Source of the DNA: an uncultured Fodinibius sp.
Lineage (GTDB): Bacteria > Bacteroidota > Rhodothermia > Balneolales > Balneolaceae
Assembly: GCA_913056235.1 (NCBI GenBank)
Contig: CAJXMW010000005.1
Location: forward strand, 186,001-250,000
DNA length: 64,000 nucleotides
Direction: 5' to 3'
Part shown: piece by piece, positions 17,596-26,355 of the stretch
How the letters are laid out: each line of letters begins with the position of its first letter
Numbering within the stretch: the stretch's first letter is position 1
Made by a program: the position numbers and the translations under genes
Notes under the pieces: model-generated
Seen by the model: only the letters and a program-made list of their open reading frames with translations
Database searches by the model: none
Told to the model about the DNA's origin: nothing

Positions 17596-19296
17596 ATGAA
17601 GCGTTACGGTTCTCTTCGATGGATACTACTTGCGGCAGGCGTTATCGCCATCCTGGGTATCACAGGAATGAACGTATATTCATTGTATGCTCTCCATGAA
17701 AATGCTATTGAGTCGGACCGGGAAAACAAAAAACTGCAGATCGCCGAGTTTACCGACAAAATCCGTTACCGCTTTTTCAAACAGTTTTACGGCCTTAGTT
17801 CTACCGATATCAAGCGTTTGCAAGACCATTTCCAGGAGACCGGTCAGTTCACCAAAGACATTACCAAGCTGCTAAATAAAGCAGCCACCGACTCGATGTA
17901 CAAAAACATCTACTTTATACCCTCGGGATCGGATGCCTGCCAACAGCGCGACCCCATTCTGGAATACGAACCCACTGATGATCAATTTAGGCCTGATGCC
18001 AACTACACGGAAGTGGTCTGCGACGGGATGGGCATTGCCCGTACCCAGATGAAGAGTCTGATCAGCGACTACCGATATAACAATAAGGTCATTTTTGATT
18101 CCCATCGTAGTCTCACCATTGTGCTGGTCAACCCATCGGCCCACTCGATCTTCGGCTATCTGATTATGCCATTCAACCAGGATTTTCTCCGAAATAGTTT
18201 TCTTCCCAGAAAGCTGGCCGAGAAGTTCGGCACTCCGGAACAGTCGGGGCTAAACGTGTGGCTGCGCGACTGGACCAACAACGAAATTATTGCCAGCAGC
18301 GATACCAGCCTCACCTATGATAGAGAAAAGATACAGTTCGAGCAGAACTTTCCGGATTTCTTTGACTACTGGAAAATGGAGGTAGCCTTCACTAACAAGT
18401 CAACAGTAGCCACTTCCAATGCATCGCTGGTCAAAAATCTGGTGATCCTCGGCGCTGCCATGTTGCTGCTGTTGGGTGCTCTGGTGTTTCTATTTATATC
18501 TGCCCAGAAAGAACGAGCGCTGGCCGAGCGGCAAACTGATTTTCTGGCCAATGTTACCCACGAGCTTAAAACGCCGCTCTCAGTAATGCAGGCAGCGGGC
18601 GAAAACCTGGCGGACGGACGCGTCCAGGATGAAAACAGGCTCAAGAATTACGGCACTCATATCTATAATGAAGCGGTGCGGCTGCGCAAGATGATCGACA
18701 AGCTGCTGGATGTTGCCAAAGCTAACGCGGGACAATCACTTATCGAACCCAAACCGGTCAACATCAGAAAGCAGGTACTTTCGTATTTGGATGAACACCG
18801 CACCTATATCGAAAACAAAGGCTTTACCATCGACGTAAATATTGCCGAACGTATCCCCACAGTGATGGTGGATGTGGACAGTTTTGATACTATCCTGAGC
18901 AACCTCGTGGAAAATGCCGTCAAATATAGCGATGAGGAGAAATATCTGGGCATCAGCCTGCAGAGCGACGAGGAACAAGTGGAACTTCGCGTGGAAGATC
19001 ACGGCATTGGGATGAGCGGGAAAAATATGTCACAGATTTTTGATAAGTTTTATCGCGCTGAAGATACGTTGACGGCCAAAACAAAGGGACATGGGTTAGG
19101 GTTATCGATCGTCAAGAATCTTGTTGAACTAAATCGAGGCACTATTGAGGTACAGAGTGAACCCGGAGAGGGATCCCTGTTCATTGTCCAATTCCCAGCG
19201 CTGGATGAGTCCAAAGAACCATCATCCGGTGAAGATACCGTACCTTCCGAAATTAGATCTGAGTCACTAAAAGAAGAATCTGAATATGTCAGCTGA
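17596..19296 (+). CDS. Sensor histidine kinase
   Basis: The 566-residue membrane kinase has one helix at residues 10-31, a periplasmic sensor region of about 245 residues and a second helix at about 281-303. The cytoplasmic catalytic core follows: H-box FLANVTHELKTPLS with phospho-His322, N-box NLVENAVKYS, and G-boxes VEDHGIGM and GHGLGLSIV. It autophosphorylates on a signal and passes phosphate to the OmpR-type regulator whose gene overlaps its end by 11 bases. The sensor domain is not recognised. A polar Ser/Glu-rich tail follows the ATPase domain. Confidence 0.92.
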   Translation: MKRYGSLRWILLAAGVIAILGITGMNVYSLYALHENAIESDRENKKLQIAEFTDKIRYRFFKQFYGLSSTDIKRLQDHFQETGQFTKDITKLLNKAATDSMYKNIYFIPSGSDACQQRDPILEYEPTDDQFRPDANYTEVVCDGMGIARTQMKSLISDYRYNNKVIFDSHRSLTIVLVNPSAHSIFGYLIMPFNQDFLRNSFLPRKLAEKFGTPEQSGLNVWLRDWTNNEIIASSDTSLTYDREKIQFEQNFPDFFDYWKMEVAFTNKSTVATSNASLVKNLVILGAAMLLLLGALVFLFISAQKERALAERQTDFLANVTHELKTPLSVMQAAGENLADGRVQDENRLKNYGTHIYNEAVRLRKMIDKLLDVAKANAGQSLIEPKPVNIRKQVLSYLDEHRTYIENKGFTIDVNIAERIPTVMVDVDSFDTILSNLVENAVKYSDEEKYLGISLQSDEEQVELRVEDHGIGMSGKNMSQIFDKFYRAEDTLTAKTKGHGLGLSIVKNLVELNRGTIEVQSEPGEGSLFIVQFPALDESKEPSSGEDTVPSEIRSESLKEESEYVS

Positions 19297-19990
19297 ATCC
19301 AAAAAAATTCTAATTGTTGAAGATGAACCCAGCTTGGTCTTTACCCTCCAGGATACCCTGGAAAATGAAGACTTCCAGGTATTCGTTGCCAAAAAGGGCG
19401 ACAAGGCGGTGGATATCGTTAAGAGGGAAGATCCCGATCTCATGATCCTAGACCTTATGTTGCCGGGCATGAGCGGCTACGATGTTTGTCGCAAAGTACG
19501 AGGCATGAACTATACCTTTCCCATTATCATGTTAACAGCCCGCGACCAGGAAATTGACAAGGTGACCGGTCTCAATATCGGCGCGGATGATTATATCACT
19601 AAACCCTTCGGCGTTAAAGAGCTGCTGGCACGTATTCAGGCGCGACTTCGCCGATCCGATAAATACTCTAATATGACTCCTATCAATGAAGTAGACCTCG
19701 ATCCGATACATGTGGATTTAAAAAATGCCAAAGTCGAACATCCTGAAAAAGGAGAGCTGGAACTCACTACCCGCGAAGTGGAGCTGGTCCGCTACCTAGT
19801 TGCCCACTCCAACGAGCCGGTCTCACGCGACGCCCTGCTTGAGAACGTCTGGCGATACGAATTTAGCACCAATACCCGTACGGTGGATGTGCATATTTCC
19901 AAGCTACGGTCGAAAATTGAAGAGCATCCCGATGACCCAAAGTATCTTGTGACCCTGCACGGTGTAGGATACATGCTCAAGATGAGCTAA
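19286..19990 (+). CDS. OmpR/PhoB-family response regulator
   Basis: An N-terminal receiver domain (acidic VEDE at 11-14, phospho-acceptor Asp56 in MILDLMLPGM, Lys in ITKPFG) is joined to a C-terminal winged helix (about 130-232) ending VDVHISKLRSKIEEHPDDP...TLHGVGYML, the usual OmpR DNA-binding signature. Overlap with the kinase gene shows that the two form one two-component system acting on transcription. Targets are unknown; no divergent gene suggests one. Confidence 0.94.
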   Translation: MSAESKKILIVEDEPSLVFTLQDTLENEDFQVFVAKKGDKAVDIVKREDPDLMILDLMLPGMSGYDVCRKVRGMNYTFPIIMLTARDQEIDKVTGLNIGADDYITKPFGVKELLARIQARLRRSDKYSNMTPINEVDLDPIHVDLKNAKVEHPEKGELELTTREVELVRYLVAHSNEPVSRDALLENVWRYEFSTNTRTVDVHISKLRSKIEEHPDDPKYLVTLHGVGYMLKMS

Positions 19991-20497
19991 AATCCTCATC
20001 CGAGCCAACCTCATCTGGGTTCTGGATTTGAAACCTGATGAGTGCACCAGCAATGAGCGTTTGTCCCCTTTTCATTCATCAGACGACGAGTCCAGTCGTC
20101 AGATGAAAAGATTAACCCTCATCGGGATTCTATCTCCAACTTCACGGTTCTAAGCCGGACATTGGATTCTGTACGAAGTGCGAACGGATGAGAAGAATAA
20201 TTCTGTACCGGTGCCTCATCTGGAAATTGCATCGAAAAGTGAAGGACCATCAGAATTATCCCACCAGCCAAACGTAATGATTACAGAATCCTCCCCACAC
20301 TGGCGCAAGTTTGTAACTTGTGCCAATAAACATCTTTGCAACATATTAGATATAACCTGTTCCAAGTTGCAAACTTGAAACAGTTAGCAATCCTCATCTG
20401 GGTTATGGGTCCGAAGCCTGATGAGTGCACCAGCAATGAGCGTTTGGGCCTTGTTCATTCATCAGTCATCAGATGTAAGTTCTGCTAACATTTAACA
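19991..20497. repeat. REP units and copy 2 of the 180-bp repeat
   Basis: A REP pair is at 20009-20106; its B hairpin reads CAGACGAC/GTCGTCAG instead of CAGATGAC/GTCATCAG, a compensated change on both arms. The 180-bp repeat copy is at 20118-20292. A hairpin TGGCGCAAGTT/AACTTGTGCCA is at 20301-20325. A second-family hairpin plus REP is at 20357-20475. No gene is visible. Confidence 0.8.
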
Positions 20498-21064
20498 TTA
20501 GTCAGAAACCAACGACTCATCCTGCTGCAAATCACGAATAAACTGTGGGAAATGAGTAATCTGCGAAGCCAACAGCTCCTGCTGCAGCTGATCCTTGATG
20601 CCTTCCTCTTCGTCAAAATTCTCATTCACCCGGGAGATAAATACGCGCTCGGGAAATACATGCGCATTGCGATATCCTACCACTTGCTGCAACTGCTCAA
20701 CGGCCCTAAGTCCCCCAAACGCCCCATTGGCCTCCCCTACCATGGCAATGGGTTTTTTATCCAAACTGCCCGGGAAAGGCATATAATCGATAAACAGTTT
20801 TAAGATACCCGGATACCCTCCATTGTATTCCGGACACACCATTACCAACCCGTCCGCTTCAACAGCCTGGCCAACAAAGTCATCCACCTCAGGTAAATGT
20901 TCCCCGTACCTTCCCCCACTTACCTGTTCTATGGGAAAATCCTGTAAATCAATAATACCAGCGTCGATTCCTTCCTGCTGATACTGCCGCTGCAAATATG
21001 CTGATACCCGAAGGGCATTGGAATTGGGACGATCGGTACCGCTTATAATTTGTAGGTCAATCAT
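20498..21064 (-). CDS. NADPH-dependent FMN reductase-family protein
   Basis: The 188-residue flavodoxin-like protein has the family motifs: ISGTDRPNSNA near the N-terminus (FMN phosphate loop), CPEYNGGYPGILKLFIDY in the middle (FMN ring contact, usually PEYNGSxPGxLKNAID), and GGLRAVEQL. It should reduce FMN, quinones or azo/nitro compounds in the cytoplasm with NAD(P)H. A C-terminal acidic extension of about 15 residues follows the fold. The gene is solitary. Confidence 0.9.
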   Translation of the reverse strand: MIDLQIISGTDRPNSNALRVSAYLQRQYQQEGIDAGIIDLQDFPIEQVSGGRYGEHLPEVDDFVGQAVEADGLVMVCPEYNGGYPGILKLFIDYMPFPGSLDKKPIAMVGEANGAFGGLRAVEQLQQVVGYRNAHVFPERVFISRVNENFDEEEGIKDQLQQELLASQITHFPQFIRDLQQDESLVSD

Positions 21065-21286
21065 AAAAAAGTTCTGCTATCGACTTCAGTTCTATCACCA
21101 AAGATACCATTTCTATCGCAAAATCATTCCACGCATTGATCTTCGCTTGAAATCTTAACCTGTAACCGGTTACACCATTACTTTTTAATTTAAAAATGAT
21201 ATTTATACTTATTTATTTTTGCATTTTATTTTAAAAGGATTATAATTGAAGGCATAATTAATCAATAACCTAATTAATTACTGCTG

Positions 21287-22735
21287 ATGACCAAGATTGC
21301 TAAACTAACTTTTGTAATAGGCGCGTTGGTGTTTTTAATACCTAAAATTGGACTAGCTAGTGATGGTGTTACCCTCGGATCCGCGCTGGAAACACTAGAT
21401 CCTTCAGGAGATAAAACCTTTGCTGACCTGCTATGGATTATGATCGCCGGCTTCTTGGTATTTTTTATGCAGGCAGGATTCTCGCTGGTTGAAACCGGCT
21501 TTACCCGTGCCAAAAACGTAGCCAACATCATGATGAAAAATATGATGGATTTTGCGATTGGTACGATTGTGTTCTGGGCCGTCGGCTTTTCGCTAATGTA
21601 CGGCAACGACATCCTCGGGCTGTTTGGATTCAGCAATTTTTTCCTTTCGGAGGCTGTCATGGCAGATGGAACACTGAATACCTGGATGTATGCTGACTGG
21701 TTTTTCCAGGCTATGTTTGCAGCAACCGCGGCTACTATTGTCTCCGGAGCTATGGCCGAACGGACAAAGTTCACGGGATATCTTGTGTACACTGTCTTTA
21801 TAACGGCTGTCATATATCCCATCGTCGGACACTGGGTCTGGGGCGGCGGATGGCTGTCGGACCTTGGGTTTTACGATTTCGCAGGATCAACCGTCGTGCA
21901 CGGGGTTGGTGCATGGGCCGGACTCATTGGGACATATGTGTTAGGACCTCGAATCGGTCGGTTTGTTAACGGAAAGGTAAATGCAATTCCCGGTCATAGC
22001 GTAGCACTGGGTACGCTGGGCGTATTTATCCTCTGGCTCGGATGGTTTGGCTTTAATCCCGGTAGTACGCTGGGCGCCGATCTCTCTTTTGCCCGTATCG
22101 CGGTTACCACCAATATTGCCGCTGCCGGCGGTGCTCTGGCGGCCATGTTTACCGCTTGGTACCACGTGGGTAAACCCGACCTGGGCTATACCCTGAATGG
22201 TGCCCTGGCTGGCTTGGTCGCTATAACCGCTGGCTGTGCCGTCGTTTCCCCCACTTCCGCACTTATCATCGGCCTGGTGGGCGGTTCCATCATGTTTTAC
22301 GGCACACGCTTTCTCGAAAAGATTCGCATTGATGATCCCGTCGGGGCGATCCCGGTTCACGGTTTTGCCGGCATGTGGGGAACTCTGGCCGTAGCCCTCT
22401 TCGCCCAAGCGCCCTACACCACGGCGTTTACCGGTCTCTTTTTCGGCGGATCCGTGTACCAGCTTTTAATTCAGGCGTTGGGCGTTCTGGCTGTATTTGG
22501 GTGGACGGTAGCCGCAGCCTTTGCCGTATTCAAAGGCGTGAATCTGACTCACGGGCTCCGTGTCTCCGAATCAGAAGAGCTCAAAGGTCTCGATCGAAAC
22601 GAACACGGCACAACGGCTTATCCCGAATTCTTTGGCGTAGATGAAGCTCGAAATATGCTGGATCTGGATGCCGAGCAAGAGCTGTCGCTGGTAAAAGAAG
22701 ACAAGCTTCAAATCGATATTAATAATGCCTCATAG
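21287..22735 (+). CDS. amtB: Ammonium transporter
   Basis: A 482-residue protein with a signal-peptide-like N-terminus (ends GLASDG) followed by eleven predicted membrane helices. Family signatures include GFSLVETGFTRAKN, FAGSTVVHGVGAWAGLIGTYVLGPRIGR and GWFGFNPGS. It is a trimeric inner-membrane channel for ammonium/ammonia. A charged C-terminal tail of about 60 residues extends beyond the usual GlnK contact region. No glnK gene is adjacent, which is unusual for amtB but not unique. A terminator lies at 22764. Confidence 0.95.
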   Translation: MTKIAKLTFVIGALVFLIPKIGLASDGVTLGSALETLDPSGDKTFADLLWIMIAGFLVFFMQAGFSLVETGFTRAKNVANIMMKNMMDFAIGTIVFWAVGFSLMYGNDILGLFGFSNFFLSEAVMADGTLNTWMYADWFFQAMFAATAATIVSGAMAERTKFTGYLVYTVFITAVIYPIVGHWVWGGGWLSDLGFYDFAGSTVVHGVGAWAGLIGTYVLGPRIGRFVNGKVNAIPGHSVALGTLGVFILWLGWFGFNPGSTLGADLSFARIAVTTNIAAAGGALAAMFTAWYHVGKPDLGYTLNGALAGLVAITAGCAVVSPTSALIIGLVGGSIMFYGTRFLEKIRIDDPVGAIPVHGFAGMWGTLAVALFAQAPYTTAFTGLFFGGSVYQLLIQALGVLAVFGWTVAAAFAVFKGVNLTHGLRVSESEELKGLDRNEHGTTAYPEFFGVDEARNMLDLDAEQELSLVKEDKLQIDINNAS

Positions 22736-22763
22736 CATTTGATTCTACTATGCTGATCAAGTC

Positions 22764-22800
22764 GGGAGTCAGGCCTTGAGAGGGTCTGACTCTCATTTTC
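22764..22800 (+). terminator. Rho-independent terminator after amtB
   Basis: Arms GGGAGTCAG and CTGACTCTC (one G-U pair) enclose a 13-base loop and are followed by ATTTTC, about 30 bases after the stop codon. Confidence 0.7.
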
Positions 22801-23296
22801 TTAGTAAGCAACCTGATTCGTCCTGATGAGTAGAGATTGCTTCTTCATTCATCAGACGACAAAATCAGTCGTCAGATGAAAAGATCAATCCTCATCTGGG
22901 TTATGGGTCCGAAGCCTGATGAGTGTACCAGGATTTGCCTTTTCATTCATCAGATGACAAGAGCAGTCATCAGATGAAGACTTTTTAATCAACCTAATAC
23001 AAAACGCTGCTTACAGATCCCATTGATATTCTAAGTCACAAACTTGGAACAGTTAAGGAAAATAATATTCAACCAACAGAAGTAGAGTTGAATGTAAGCC
23101 GAATTGAGAATCCGGCTGGACGGGTTCCCAACCCGTCCTACAAACTTATACTATCTGGTCACAATGCTCTGCGTTGCGACTGGTATACTGTATCGTTCCG
23201 ACGCAGAGCATCGGAACGAGATATACTCTGCTTGTAGCAGAGGTTCGAAAGGCCCGCTTTTTAGTATCCGGAATAGTCATATAAGTGTATCAGAAT
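22801..23296. repeat. REP units and another dispersed palindrome
   Basis: REP sequence runs 22811-22978 with two B hairpins: 22848-22880 (GACGAC/GTCGTC variant) and 22946-22978 (GATGAC/GTCATC variant). Half of the CAAACTTGGAACAG hairpin family is at 23036-23054. Segment 23160-23225 contains GATGCTCTGCG-type arms that recur inverted near 29100-29150. No gene seen. Confidence 0.75.
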
Positions 23297-24676
23297 TTAT
23301 TTTTTCTGGGCCTTGGCGTAGGCTTCTTTGATCGTCTCCAAGCGCTCCCAAAGCTTGTTCTCGCGTCCGATGTTACCAGGCTCATACCACTCCTTGTCTT
23401 TCACCTCATCCGGCAAATACTGCTGGGGCGTCCAGTGGTGATCATAGGAATGCGGGTAGTGATAGTCATCCGACGCATTTTCAACACCCAGGTACCGCGA
23501 CTGCTTGGAGTTGGCCGTCTTGTCGCGAAGGTGCGGTGGAACCGGCCCAATCCCATTTTGCTGAATCTCACTTCGTACTGAAAAGATAGCGCCCGTGCTG
23601 TTACTTTTCGGCGCCAGGGCCACGTAGATACAGGCATGAGCCAGAAAGTACAATCCTTCCGGCATGCCGCATTTGGTAAACGCTTCGTGAGCAGAATTCA
23701 CCAGGCTCAATGCATGTGGATCGGCCATCCCCACATCTTCGGAAGATTGGATAAGCAGCCGCCGAAAAATAAAATTGGGATCCTCTCCTCCTTCCAGCAT
23801 TGCTGCCATCCAGTAGAGTGCCGCATCTACATCGGAGCCGCGCAGCGACTTAATAAAAGCCGAGGCAAAATGGTAGTGCTCGTCGCCCGTGCCGTCGTAG
23901 CGGACGCTCCGCTTCTGTATACACTCTTTGGCAATATCCAGGTCGATATGAATTATGCCATCCTCATCAGCTTCACTGGACAAAACAGCTACTTCAAGCG
24001 CATTAATGGCATTGCGGATGTCTCCACCGGCAAACTCAGCCAAATGTTTTTTTGCAGCATCAGTAACTTCCACATTCTTTTGACCCAGTCCGCGCTCTTC
24101 ATCTTCCAAAGATCGATCAATCATTGCACGTACATGATCCATCGTCAAATCGTAAAGCTCAAACAGTTGGCATCGCGAAAGCAAGGGACTTACCAGCGAG
24201 TAGAAGGGATTTTCAGTTGTAGCACCAATCAGCGTTATGACCCCTGACTCCAAGTGCGGCAGCAGGGCATCCTGCTGGGCCTTGTTCCAGCGGTGGATTT
24301 CATCCACAAAAAGGATGGTTTTCCTGCCATTCATCTGCTGGATTTTCTCAGCCTTCTGCACTACCTGGCGCAGATCTTTAATCCCATCAAGCACAGCATT
24401 CAAAACGGTAAACTGGGCATTGATCTCCCGAGATATCACATGTGCAAGCGTGGTTTTACCCGAGCTCGGCGGACCGTAGAAGATCAGTGAGCCAATAACA
24501 CCAGACTCAATCATCCGGCGCAGCATCTTGCCTTTGCCCACGATGTGATCTTGTCCCACAAACTCATCCAGCGAACGGGGACGCATACGCGTGGCGAGCG
24601 GTTCATGCGGATTTACAAAATCGGACGGCTGATCCCCTTTAGAACTAGAATCAGCATCCTCGTTGAACAAGTCCAT
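23297..24676 (-). CDS. rarA: Replication-associated recombination protein A (RarA/MgsA AAA+ ATPase)
   Basis: The 459-residue AAA+ protein opens with RPRSLDEFVGQDHIVG and carries Walker A GPPSSGKT at residues 68-75, Walker B ILFVDEIHRW, and sensor-1 GATTENP. The C-terminal half contains the MgsA tetramerisation region. RarA acts at stalled replication forks and is related to clamp loaders and the RuvB family. Length and motifs are normal. The gene is transcribed alone, divergent from the amtB side and followed by a 120-base gap from the carboxylase gene. Confidence 0.93.
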   Translation of the reverse strand: MDLFNEDADSSSKGDQPSDFVNPHEPLATRMRPRSLDEFVGQDHIVGKGKMLRRMIESGVIGSLIFYGPPSSGKTTLAHVISREINAQFTVLNAVLDGIKDLRQVVQKAEKIQQMNGRKTILFVDEIHRWNKAQQDALLPHLESGVITLIGATTENPFYSLVSPLLSRCQLFELYDLTMDHVRAMIDRSLEDEERGLGQKNVEVTDAAKKHLAEFAGGDIRNAINALEVAVLSSEADEDGIIHIDLDIAKECIQKRSVRYDGTGDEHYHFASAFIKSLRGSDVDAALYWMAAMLEGGEDPNFIFRRLLIQSSEDVGMADPHALSLVNSAHEAFTKCGMPEGLYFLAHACIYVALAPKSNSTGAIFSVRSEIQQNGIGPVPPHLRDKTANSKQSRYLGVENASDDYHYPHSYDHHWTPQQYLPDEVKDKEWYEPGNIGRENKLWERLETIKEAYAKAQKK

Positions 24677-24799
24677 TACAATCGATCAATTAAAAATGAA
24701 AAATTGAAAGGTTAATACCTTATTAAACCACTAGATCCTGAAACAAGTTCAGATAACATAGTGGACTAATTTTCCATTTTTAATATTTAATTCCTAATT

Positions 24800-26350
24800 C
24801 TAGATCGGTAGATTGTCGTGCTTTTTCTGGGGGACATTATCCACCTTGTTTTCGCTGACCTCGAGCGCACGGATCAGCTTCTCTCGTGTCTCGCTGGGTA
24901 GAATCACGTTATCGATAAACCCACGCTCGGCCGCCTTGTAAGGATGCGCAAACTCCTCCTTGTAATAGTCGGTAAGCTCCTGCTCTTTGGCTTCGGGGTC
25001 ATCTGCATTTTGGATTTCTTTTCGGAAAATAATCTCGACTGCGCCCTTCGGACCCATAACCGCAATTTCGGCCGTAGGCCACGCCACATTGTAATCCGCC
25101 CGGATATGCTTGGAGTTCATTACGTCGTAGGCACCACCGTAGGCTTTACGGGTAATAACCGTCATCTTGGGCACCGTGGCCTCACAAAATGCATACAACA
25201 ACTTCGCTCCGTGCTTGATGATACCACCCCACTCCTGATCAGTGCCGGGCAGAAATCCGGGGACATCCTCAAACGTTACCAGTGGAATATTGAACGCATC
25301 ACAAAATCGAACAAATCGAGCGCCTTTGAGCGAGGCATCAATATCGAGTACGCCAGCCAACGAAAGCGGTTGATTGGCTACCACACCTACACTGCGCCCG
25401 TCGATGCGGGCAAAGCCTACCACCAGATTTTCAGCATAGTGCTCGTGGACTTCCATAAATGAATCCTTGTCCACAATGCCCTCAATAACATCCTTAATAT
25501 CGTATGGCTTGTTGGGATTATCGGGCACGATATCGTCCAGCTTTTCGGCTTTGGCTTTGTCAGGCGCTTTACCTTCTACCTCCGGAGGCTTCTCCTCACA
25601 ATTTTGTGGGATATACTTCATCAGCTTGCGCAGCTCTTGCAAGCAAATGGCATCGTTCTCTTCGGCAAAGTGCGCAACACCTGATTTGGTACTGTGTGCG
25701 CTGGCGCCCCCAAGTTCTTCGGAGGTAACTTCTTCGTGTGTTACCGTCTTGACCACGTTGGGTCCCGTCACAAACATGTAACTGGTATTTTTGACCATGA
25801 ATACAAAGTCGGTCAACGCGGGACTGTAAACAGCTCCACCGGCACAAGGCCCCATCACCGCAGAAAGTTGTGGTACCACGCCTGAAGCCATGCTGTTACG
25901 ATAAAACACCTCGGCATAACCACCCAGTGAAGAGACGCCTTCCTGGATACGCGCGCCGCCCGAGTCATTAAGCCCGATGATGGGTATGCCGTTTTTCATG
26001 GCCATATCCATCACCTTACAAATCTTCTCGGCATGGGTCTCAGAAAGAGATCCACCGAAGACCGTAAAATCCTGGCTGAAAACATAGACCGGCCGGCCGT
26101 GAATTTTGCCGTGTCCTGTTACGACCCCATCACCGGCGATCTTTTTATCCTCCAAACCGAACTTTTTGCTGCGGTGAGTTACGAAGGGGTCAATCTCTTC
26201 GAATGAGTTTTTATCCAACAGTAAATCCAGGCGCTCACGTGCCGTGAGTTTACCCTTGTCGTGCTGCTTTTTAATACGTTTTTCTCCGCCGCCTTTTTTA
26301 GCATCTTTACGTTTCTGCTTGAGCCGTTCTACTTTTTTATCCGAAGCCAT
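24800..26350 (-). CDS. Acyl-CoA (propionyl/acetyl) carboxylase carboxyltransferase subunit
   Basis: A 516-residue carboxyltransferase with two crotonase-like halves. Motifs include [22 protein letters not shown] (acyl-CoA site) and [32 protein letters not shown], followed by [23 protein letters not shown] and the C-terminal [14 protein letters not shown]. It moves carboxyl from biotin to propionyl- or acetyl-CoA, in branched or odd-chain catabolism or lipid precursor supply. The biotin-carrying partner is not adjacent. It lies 5 bases downstream of the acidic 585-residue gene, so the two are probably co-transcribed. Confidence 0.93.
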   Translation of the reverse strand: MASDKKVERLKQKRKDAKKGGGEKRIKKQHDKGKLTARERLDLLLDKNSFEEIDPFVTHRSKKFGLEDKKIAGDGVVTGHGKIHGRPVYVFSQDFTVFGGSLSETHAEKICKVMDMAMKNGIPIIGLNDSGGARIQEGVSSLGGYAEVFYRNSMASGVVPQLSAVMGPCAGGAVYSPALTDFVFMVKNTSYMFVTGPNVVKTVTHEEVTSEELGGASAHSTKSGVAHFAEENDAICLQELRKLMKYIPQNCEEKPPEVEGKAPDKAKAEKLDDIVPDNPNKPYDIKDVIEGIVDKDSFMEVHEHYAENLVVGFARIDGRSVGVVANQPLSLAGVLDIDASLKGARFVRFCDAFNIPLVTFEDVPGFLPGTDQEWGGIIKHGAKLLYAFCEATVPKMTVITRKAYGGAYDVMNSKHIRADYNVAWPTAEIAVMGPKGAVEIIFRKEIQNADDPEAKEQELTDYYKEEFAHPYKAAERGFIDNVILPSETREKLIRALEVSENKVDNVPQKKHDNLPI

Positions 26351-26355
26351 CTAAT

